In this document: one piece after another, positions 58,423 through 64,000 of the stretch | Layout: each line of letters opens with the position of its first letter | Position numbering within the stretch: the stretch's first letter is position 1 | Assembly: GCA_958295495.1 (NCBI GenBank) | Contig: OY282352.1 | Span: forward strand, 5,526,049-5,590,048 | DNA length: 64,000 nucleotides | Direction of reading: 5' to 3' | DNA from: an uncultured Latescibacterota bacterium | GTDB taxonomy: Bacteria > Latescibacterota > UBA2968 > UBA8231 | Notes under the pieces: generated by a model | The model's database searches: none | What the model was told of the DNA's origin: nothing | The model's input: only the letters and a program-made list of their open reading frames with translations | Translations under genes and position numbers: made by a program

Positions 58423-59766
58423 TCAACTGAGATACTGCTTGGCCTCTTTGCCCACTAGTGCCCGCAGGTCGGGATCGTCAATGCAGAAGATGCGGAAAAT
58501 TTTGGCTTGGTCCTCGAAGTTGTGTAGTAGCGAGTCGCGCAGGCGGGAGACCTCGGGGTCGGCAAAGGTCAGGGGGTCGGTCTTGTCGGCGGGGAGTGTG
58601 CGGCCGTAGAAAACCCTGAGATCGACTTCCGGGGTCTTGTTAAAGCTGGGGATGTCGATGAGAATTTCGTGGCCTTGGAGCGGGCGGCCAAGCCGCTGGC
58701 CAAAGACTTGGCACAGCTCGATTTCCTTGGCGCGGCGCTTGTAGGGATGGCGGAAGAGGAAATCGAGGTGGCGCATCAGGGGCTGAGTGCGCTCGCTGGG
58801 GTGGATGACGGCACCGACCTTGTAGAGGCGGCGGTGGATCGTGCCGGCGAGGAGCTGGGCAGAGGTCTCCAGCCCTAGGCGTTCCTGCTCGCGCTGGAGG
58901 CGAGCGATCAGCCCACTCTCGGTGAGGCGGTGGAAGTCGGAGAAGTCGAGTTGGTTGTGCGGGTGGAGGAGAATCTCTTGCACTGCGCGCTTGAACATGG
59001 CCGATGCCGAGCGCACCCCGTGGTGCCAATACACGTTGCGGTACATCTGGTAATTGGTAAAGACTAGGGCCTCCACGGCGGAGACGCCCTTGCTGGTGAT
59101 GGCTAGCCGCTTGCGCTGCGGGTCGAATTTGATGGAGGCGATCAGGCGGTCGCGATTGACGCTTTCGCCGAAGGGGACGCCGCAGAACATGGAATCGCGC
59201 AGGAGATAGTCGATTTTGTCGGGGTCGAGGGTGCTGCTGAGGATATTGGCCAGCAGCAGGTCCTCGGGGGCAACCGCGCGGCCGCTGTTTTCGTAGTCAA
59301 TGACGTTGGCTACCCGCGCTGGATCAATCTGGAACTTATCGGCGATCGTCTGGCAGACTTCGCCATGTTGGTCCTCAATGATCTGTCTAGCCCCTTCTTC
59401 GTGCCGGATGAAAAAGGGCCTCAGCTCTTCGAGGGTATGCGAGAAGGGATAGTGGCCGATGTCGTGGAGCAAGGTAGCGGCGATGAAGACGCGCACATCC
59501 TCGTCGCTCAATGCTAGCGGCGGATCGGAGTCGAGGAGACGAGCCAAAAACTGCTTGGCCAAGTGATAGACGCCCAGCGAGTGCTCAAAGCGCGAGTGGC
59601 GCGCCCCTGGGTACACCAGATGCACGTAGCCGAGCTGGGTGATGTTGCGCAGGCGCTGAAAGGCCCGGGTATCGACGAGGGCGAGGATGGGATCGGGGAC
59701 GTGGATGTAGCCCCAAACCGGGTCGCGGATGACCTTGCCTTCTTCGGCTAAAAGTGGATGATCCAT
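58423..59766 (-). CDS. HD-domain phosphohydrolase (dNTPase-like)
   Basis: 447 residues from the ATG at 59766; a TTG four codons upstream is less likely. The HD metal motif is HSRFEHSLG (H57, H62), HDIGHYPFSH (H101, D102, H105), with the later D in DPDKIDYLLRDS. It matches SAMHD1/YwfO-type dNTP triphosphohydrolase-like proteins. The middle has the FGESVNRDRLIA segment. Function in bacteria is often unassigned; dNTP hydrolysis is inferred. Confidence 0.85.
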   Translation of the reverse strand: MDHPLLAEEGKVIRDPVWGYIHVPDPILALVDTRAFQRLRNITQLGYVHLVYPGARHSRFEHSLGVYHLAKQFLARLLDSDPPLALSDEDVRVFIAATLLHDIGHYPFSHTLEELRPFFIRHEEGARQIIEDQHGEVCQTIADKFQIDPARVANVIDYENSGRAVAPEDLLLANILSSTLDPDKIDYLLRDSMFCGVPFGESVNRDRLIASIKFDPQRKRLAITSKGVSAVEALVFTNYQMYRNVYWHHGVRSASAMFKRAVQEILLHPHNQLDFSDFHRLTESGLIARLQREQERLGLETSAQLLAGTIHRRLYKVGAVIHPSERTQPLMRHLDFLFRHPYKRRAKEIELCQVFGQRLGRPLQGHEILIDIPSFNKTPEVDLRVFYGRTLPADKTDPLTFADPEVSRLRDSLLHNFEDQAKIFRIFCIDDPDLRALVGKEAKQYLS

Positions 59767-59868
59767 AGCGTCGGCCAATCTAGGGGGGGTCTGTTACCCT
59801 GTCAAGAAATGTACGCCGAACTCATTATGGAAGCTATACTTAGGGCATTTTGTTGCACGGGTCGTCCA

Positions 59869-59897
59869 TTGACACAAAACCGATTGGCTCCTATCTT
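59869..59897 (+). promoter_or_regulatory. Promoter of ndk
   Basis: TTGACA at 59869-59874 (perfect -35), a 17-bp spacer and TATCTT at 59892-59897. The transcript start near 59905 gives about a 46-nt leader to the ATG at 59951. Confidence 0.75.
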
Positions 59898-59950
59898 AAA
59901 AAATTTCATTATGACTACGAGACGCATTTGTTGAGGAAATAACATTTTAT

Positions 59951-60352
59951 ATGGAACGCACGTTGATGATCATCAAGCCCGATGCGGTCGCCAAAAACGC
60001 CATCGGCCAAATTATTGCCCGCGTCGAGGGCGAGGGGTTTGTCGTGTGCGCCCTGCGCATGGTCGAGCTATCCGTCGAGCAGGCGAGGGCCTTCTACGCC
60101 GTGCATCGGGAGCGGCCCTTCTACGGCGAGTTGGTGGAATTTATGACCTCGGGGCCGGCCGTGCCGATGGTGCTAGCGCGCGCTGACGCCGTGGCGCAAC
60201 TGCGCGAATTCATCGGTCCGACCAACAGCCTAAAGGCACCCGCCGGCACGATTCGCGGCGACTTCGGCACGGATGTGCAATGCAACGCCGTCCACGCCTC
60301 GGACTCAGCGGCCAACGCCGAGTCTGAGATCGCGTTTTTCTTCGCCGACTGA
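59951..60352 (+). CDS. ndk: Nucleoside diphosphate kinase
   Basis: 133 residues, complete. Exchanges gamma phosphate between NTPs and NDPs through phospho-His H115 (CNAVHASDS). Other signatures are TLMIIKPDAV at the start and GTIRGDF near 99-104. Upstream a consensus promoter is seen. It lies 7 bp before the DUF177 gene and probably starts the fatty-acid cluster transcript. Confidence 0.95.
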   Translation: MERTLMIIKPDAVAKNAIGQIIARVEGEGFVVCALRMVELSVEQARAFYAVHRERPFYGELVEFMTSGPAVPMVLARADAVAQLREFIGPTNSLKAPAGTIRGDFGTDVQCNAVHASDSAANAESEIAFFFAD

Positions 60353-60359
60353 GGACGCC

Positions 60360-60899
60360 ATGAGCGCCTTGCTAGTACTCGACGATCTCGCAGAGGGACC
60401 CAATGCGCTCTCCTTTGAACTACGTGCAGAGGAACTGGCGTTAAAAGACGAATTTTTTGCCTTTCCCTCCATCGTTGAAACCCGCGTCGAGGTGCGACGC
60501 GCGCTCGACAACTTCAGGCTCGACGGGGTCGTCACTTGTCGCATTGTCGGCGAGTGCTATCGCTGTCTAGAGGAAGTACAAGAAGAGATCGCGGCGCGGT
60601 TTCGCTTGCTCTTGCAGCGCCGCCAGGCTACCCCCGAAGAGCTGGCGTCGGCCAAAGAAGACGGATTCATCGACATCGTCGATCCCGGGACGCGCGAGGT
60701 GGATTTACGCGCCCACATCCGCGAGGCCGTGATCTTGGACTTGCCGATGCGAATACCCACCCCGGACGCCGATGGGCGGTGCCCGCACTGCGGAGTTGAC
60801 CGGGCCGACGAACCCACCGCTGAACGGGAACGAGAAGTGGACCCGCGTTGGGCCGCACTCGCGCAGATCGAATTTTCCCAACCCCAAGAAGGCTCTTGA
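60360..60899 (+). CDS. DUF177/YceD-family protein
   Basis: 179 residues from the ATG at 60360. Family features: VTCRIVGECYRCLEEVQEEI with the CxxC pair, a DIVDPGTREVDLRAHIREAV stretch, and C-terminal RCPHCGVDRAD with a second CxxC. YceD is almost always directly upstream of rpmF and influences 23S rRNA handling in plants and bacteria. A longer frame starting at 60273 overlaps ndk and is rejected. Confidence 0.88.
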   Translation: MSALLVLDDLAEGPNALSFELRAEELALKDEFFAFPSIVETRVEVRRALDNFRLDGVVTCRIVGECYRCLEEVQEEIAARFRLLLQRRQATPEELASAKEDGFIDIVDPGTREVDLRAHIREAVILDLPMRIPTPDADGRCPHCGVDRADEPTAEREREVDPRWAALAQIEFSQPQEGS

Positions 60900-60911
60900 G
60901 AGGAGTTCCCC

Positions 60912-61094
60912 GTGGCTGCAGTACCTAAGAGGAGAATTTCGCGCACCCGCCGCGACAAGCGGCGCACTCACTGGAAGATCAAGGCCGCGGCAAGGACTAC
61001 TTGTTCCCACTGCGGACAGCCCGCCCTGCCCCATCGCGTCTGCCCGAGCTGCGGCTTCTATCGCGGCCGCGAATACGTCGAGCCCGAAGTATAG
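60912..61094 (+). CDS. rpmF: 50S ribosomal protein L32
   Basis: 60 residues from a GTG preceded by GAGAGGAG. It starts AAVPKRRISRTRRDKRRTHW, the L32 hallmark. The four zinc-binding cysteines C31, C34, C44 and C47 (CSHC, CPSC) are all present. Lies between the DUF177 gene and fabH, in the usual order but without plsX. Confidence 0.95.
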   Translation: MAAVPKRRISRTRRDKRRTHWKIKAAARTTCSHCGQPALPHRVCPSCGFYRGREYVEPEV

Positions 61095-61116
61095 GCTGCT
61101 CGGGGCGGATACTTGC

Positions 61117-62121
61117 GTGGCTGAAGAGGAGAAAAAATTTCGCGCGGCCATTACGGCGACTGCGTATTTCCTGCCCGACAAGGTGGTCACCAATGCCGAT
61201 CTGGAGCGGCTGGTAAACACCTCGGACGGGTGGATCCGTTCGCGCACTGGCATTGTCGAGCGGCGCTTCCTGCCGGCCGACGAGCCGACCTCCACCATGG
61301 CCAACGCCGTGGCCCACGAGCTGTTGGCGCGCCGTGGAATCGACGCTTCTGACCTCGACCTGATCATCGTCGCGACCATTACGCCAGACATGATCTTTCC
61401 GGCGACGGCCTGCTTGGTGCAACACGCCATCGGTGCCAGCCGGGTTTGGGCCTACGATCTATCGGCGGCTTGCTCTGGCTTTGTCTTTGCCGTGGCGACC
61501 GGAGCGCAGTTCATCGAAAGCGGCACGCACCGCCGGGTGATGGTCATCGGTGCCGACAAGATGAGCAGCATCCTCGACTTTGAGGACCGCACGACTTGCG
61601 TACTCTTTGGCGACGGGGCGGGCGGGGTACTGCTAGAACGCGGCGAGGACCAAGCCGGCATGATCGACTTTGAGCTATACGCCGACGGGGCCGCGGTCGA
61701 ATGCCTGCACATCAAAGGCGGCGGTAGCCTGTATCCCCCTTCGCACGAGACCGTAGATCAGCGCATGCACTACATCCGCCAAGAGGGGCGCACGGTCTTC
61801 CGGTTCGCCGTGGAAAAAATGGCCGAAGTGTCGGCTAGCCTGCTGGAGCGCAACGATCTTACGGGCAAAGACCTCAAGCTCTTCGTGCCACATCAAGCCA
61901 ACAAGCGCATCATTGACGCCGCGGCCCAGCGCATGGCACTCCCCCCGGAAAAAGTGATGGTCAATATCGACCGCTACGCCAATACCACGGCCGCGACCAT
62001 TCCCATTGCTCTGGCAGAAGCCGCTGATCAAGGTCGATTGGAGCGCGGAGACTTGGTGCTGATGACCGGCGTCGGCGGCGGCCTCACTTGGGGCAGCGTC
62101 CTGTTCCGCTGGGGGGGCTGA
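61117..62121 (+). CDS. fabH: 3-oxoacyl-ACP synthase III FabH
   Basis: Starts fatty-acid synthesis by condensing acetyl-CoA with malonyl-ACP. 334 residues from a GTG at 61117, 22 bp after rpmF; the long open frame upstream crosses rpmF and is rejected. The catalytic triad is C119 (SAACSGF), H259 (PHQANK) and N289 (YANTTAA). The Gly-rich FGDGAGGVLLE is present. It lies 1 bp before fabD. A plsX gene is usually between rpmF and fabH but is absent here. Confidence 0.94.
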   Translation: MAEEEKKFRAAITATAYFLPDKVVTNADLERLVNTSDGWIRSRTGIVERRFLPADEPTSTMANAVAHELLARRGIDASDLDLIIVATITPDMIFPATACLVQHAIGASRVWAYDLSAACSGFVFAVATGAQFIESGTHRRVMVIGADKMSSILDFEDRTTCVLFGDGAGGVLLERGEDQAGMIDFELYADGAAVECLHIKGGGSLYPPSHETVDQRMHYIRQEGRTVFRFAVEKMAEVSASLLERNDLTGKDLKLFVPHQANKRIIDAAAQRMALPPEKVMVNIDRYANTTAATIPIALAEAADQGRLERGDLVLMTGVGGGLTWGSVLFRWGG

Positions 62122-62122
62122 G

Positions 62123-63046
62123 ATGGGCGGACGCGCCTTTTTGTTTCCCGGGCAGGCGTCGCAGGCGGTGGGCATGGCCCGCGACCTCTACGAGCGGCAC
62201 GAGTCGGTGCGGGCGCGCTTTGCCGAGGCCGACGAGGTGCTGGGTTTTGCGCTCAGTGCGCTGTGCTTTGAGGGGCCGGAGAAGCGGCTTGTGCAGACCG
62301 AGGTGGCGCAACCGGCCGTCTTTGTTCACAGCGTCGCGGCCAGTGAGTTGCTCGCCGCGGCCGGACTGCAGCCGACTGTGGTGGCCGGGCACAGCCTCGG
62401 GGAGTATTCGGCATTGGTGGCGGCCGGGGCCTTGTCCTTTGAGGCGGCCTTGGCAGTAGTCGGGGAGCGCGGCCGGTTGATGCAGGCGGCCGGCCAAGAG
62501 CAGCCCGGGGCCATGGGGGCCGTGATCGGCCTAGCGGACGACGCGATAGAGGACTTGTGCCGGCAGGCAGCAGATGCAGGGGTCGTGGTGCCGGCAAATT
62601 TCAACGCCCCAGGTCAAGTCGTGGTATCGGGCGAGCGGGCCGCGGTGGAGCGGTTGGGCGCACTGGCCGCGCAGGCCGGTGCCAAGCGCTTTGTCGAATT
62701 GCCCGTCAGCGGGGCTTTTCACTCGCCGCTGATGGCCCCCGCGGCCCGCAAGATGGAGGTGCTGTTGCGAGCCGTGGCCATTGCCCGGCCACAGGTGCCG
62801 GTCTTGATCAATGCCGCGGCCACGACCGACCCCAACCAGTTGCGGGCGCACCTGATCCAGCAAATCACTAGTCCAGTGCGCTGGGCCGCGATGGTGCGCC
62901 AGCTAGCCGCCATGGGGATCGAATCGGCCTTGGAGGTGGGGCCGGGGACAGTGCTCAAAGGATTGGTGCGGCGCATCGTGCGCTCCATTGCGGTGGAGAG
63001 CGCGGGTACTGCGGTGGAAATCGCCGCGCTAAAGGAAGAACTATGA
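62123..63046 (+). CDS. fabD: Malonyl-CoA:ACP transacylase FabD
   Basis: Loads malonate onto ACP. 307 residues with FLFPGQASQAVGM at the N-terminus, active-site S91 in GHSLGEY and H200 in GAFHSPLM. R116-type position lies in GERGRLMQ. The stop overlaps the fabG start by four bases. Confidence 0.94.
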   Translation: MGGRAFLFPGQASQAVGMARDLYERHESVRARFAEADEVLGFALSALCFEGPEKRLVQTEVAQPAVFVHSVAASELLAAAGLQPTVVAGHSLGEYSALVAAGALSFEAALAVVGERGRLMQAAGQEQPGAMGAVIGLADDAIEDLCRQAADAGVVVPANFNAPGQVVVSGERAAVERLGALAAQAGAKRFVELPVSGAFHSPLMAPAARKMEVLLRAVAIARPQVPVLINAAATTDPNQLRAHLIQQITSPVRWAAMVRQLAAMGIESALEVGPGTVLKGLVRRIVRSIAVESAGTAVEIAALKEEL

Positions 63047-63789
63047 TGGATTTGGCAGGAAAAGTCGCGCTCGTGACGGGTGGGTCGCGGGGCATTGGCC
63101 GGGCCATTGCCCTGCGCTTGGCCGCAGAGGGAGCGGACTTGGCCATCTGCGCCCGCAATGTTGCGGCGGCTGGCGACGTGGCCGCGGCCATTGAGGCCTT
63201 GGGCCGCCGCTGCCTCGTGCATCAGGCCGATGTCGCCGACGCCGAGCAGGCGGCCGAGCTGGTAGCGACGACTATCGCGGAGTTGGGTCGGCTAAATGTG
63301 CTAGTCAACAACGCCGGCGTCACCCGCGACAATTTGCTAATGCGGATGAAGGAGGAGGATTGGGACGAGGTCTTGGCGATCAACCTCAAGGGAGCTTTCA
63401 ACTGCGTCCGGGCGGCGGTGCGTCCCATGCTCAAGGCCCGCGGCGGACGGATCGTCAACATCACTTCGGTCGTGGGATTGCTGGGCAATGCCGGCCAAGC
63501 CAACTACGCCGCGTCCAAGGCCGGGTTGATCGGCCTGACCAAGAGCTTGGCGCGCGAGTTGGCCTCGCGCGGGATCACCGCCAATGCCGTGGCCCCGGGG
63601 CTAGTGCCGGAAACGGGCATGACGGACGGGTTGACCCAACAGCAGCAGGAGCAGATGATTGCCACTGTGCCGTTGGGCCGAGCGGGGACGCCGGAAGACG
63701 TGGCGCACGCCGTGGCGTTTCTAGCGTCGGATCAAGCCGCCTATATCACCGGTCAGGTCTTGGCTGTAGATGGCGGCATGGCCATGTAA
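63043..63789 (+). CDS. fabG: 3-oxoacyl-ACP reductase FabG
   Basis: NADPH-dependent reductase of the elongation cycle. 248 residues with VTGGSRGIGR (11-20), NNAG, and the catalytic Y155/K159 pair (NYAASKAG). A second ATG directly follows the first (63046). The terminal IDGGMAM-type ending is canonical (VDGGMAM). The overlap with fabD shows coupling. Confidence 0.95.
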   Translation: MMDLAGKVALVTGGSRGIGRAIALRLAAEGADLAICARNVAAAGDVAAAIEALGRRCLVHQADVADAEQAAELVATTIAELGRLNVLVNNAGVTRDNLLMRMKEEDWDEVLAINLKGAFNCVRAAVRPMLKARGGRIVNITSVVGLLGNAGQANYAASKAGLIGLTKSLARELASRGITANAVAPGLVPETGMTDGLTQQQQEQMIATVPLGRAGTPEDVAHAVAFLASDQAAYITGQVLAVDGGMAM

Positions 63790-63898
63790 AAAATTTGCCC
63801 ATCGCCTATATCGCCTATATTTAGACCCTAATTTTAAGGCCGCAGGCTATTCGCCGCAGCGGTAAACTGTTCACTCCTAATCCCAAGAGGAACACAGC

Positions 63899-64000
63899 AT
63901 GGCTTCTATTGAAGAGCGCGTGAGAGAACTAGTCGTCGAACAGCTTGGCGTGAGCCAAGACCAAGTAAATCCCCAAGCATCTTTTATCGACGACTTGGGG
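63899..64000 (+). CDS. acpP: Acyl carrier protein, N-terminal part (cut by window end)
   Basis: Start ATG at 63899 with AAGAGG 8 nt upstream. The visible 34 residues are MASIEERVRELVVEQLGV, then SQDQVNPQASFIDDLG. This is the ACP pattern just before the DSL serine that carries phosphopantetheine; that serine lies beyond the window. Follows fabG by about 110 bp, as usual. Confidence 0.92.
   Translation, partial: MASIEERVRELVVEQLGVSQDQVNPQASFIDDLG

Overview
The window is a high-GC bacterial chromosome segment, densely coding on both strands. I see no rRNA or tRNA genes, no CRISPR array and no intact transposase. The gene set points to a Gram-negative, menaquinone-respiring, probably uncultured marine or sediment lineage. 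The futalosine menaquinone genes, a Tat component, many secreted proteins with FlgD-like or gliding-motility-like C-terminal modules, a PorV/PorQ-type protein, very large probable outer-membrane barrels, several phytanoyl-CoA-dioxygenase-like enzymes and a rhamnonate-dehydratase-like enolase together resemble Latescibacterota or Poribacteria-like genomes at the edge of the FCB group. That placement is inference; no marker gene was compared.

Layout. 1-3589 (+) is a menaquinone operon (mqnE partial, mqnC, mqnA, mqnP-like prenyltransferase). 3624-17225 (-) is a surface/secretion cluster: two secreted proteins with C-terminal sorting-type modules, three tandem paralogous large proteins with calcium-binding-type Asp-rich repeats and probable beta-barrels, and a DUF5683-like membrane protein. 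17504-18868 (+) is a glycosidase-like beta-propeller protein. 18875-21161 holds a damaged mobile-type unit: a glucose/sorbosone-dehydrogenase-like lipoprotein, an Rpn-like nuclease fragment and a repeat-bearing leader. 21362-28642 has a PhyH dioxygenase, an AlkB-like dioxygenase, two more secreted proteins of the discoidin/FlgD type and a rhamnonate-dehydratase-like enzyme. 28881-32838 is a transposon-like unit with 13-bp inverted ends and a 7-bp direct repeat on each side. It carries a truncated GT2 glycosyltransferase and a membrane glycosyltransferase-like protein. 32890-36020 carries a dihydrouridine synthase, a TPR protein, a CBM9-like protein and an exported nickel superoxide dismutase. 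36086-40066 is a giant protein with seven lamin-tail domains.

40293-54565 (-) is largely two long operon-like runs. The first is uvrC, a Xer-like recombinase, an NMT1/ThiY-type ABC importer, an EcfT-like protein, truA and RNHCP. The second is htrA-like protease, pssA, DUF4321, tatA, gatA, PorV/PorQ-like and PhyH. 54675-56619 (+) is an AbiE-type toxin-antitoxin pair behind a long palindrome. 56682-59766 (-) has an SDR/PhyH pair and an HD phosphohydrolase. 59951 to the end (+) has ndk and the DUF177-rpmF-fabH-fabD-fabG-acpP fatty-acid cluster, cut by the window edge in acpP.

The most unusual material is the pair of mobile-looking units at 18.9-21.2 kb and 28.9-32.8 kb. They share a 5' leader of about 370 bp in opposite orientations, a CTGAYGTTACGCA end, and the same 3' protein module attached to unrelated enzymes. 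Also notable are the nickel superoxide dismutase whose signal-peptide cleavage would itself expose the metal hook, a Xer recombinase lacking its first catalytic arginine, and the three-gene family of calcium-repeat barrel proteins.
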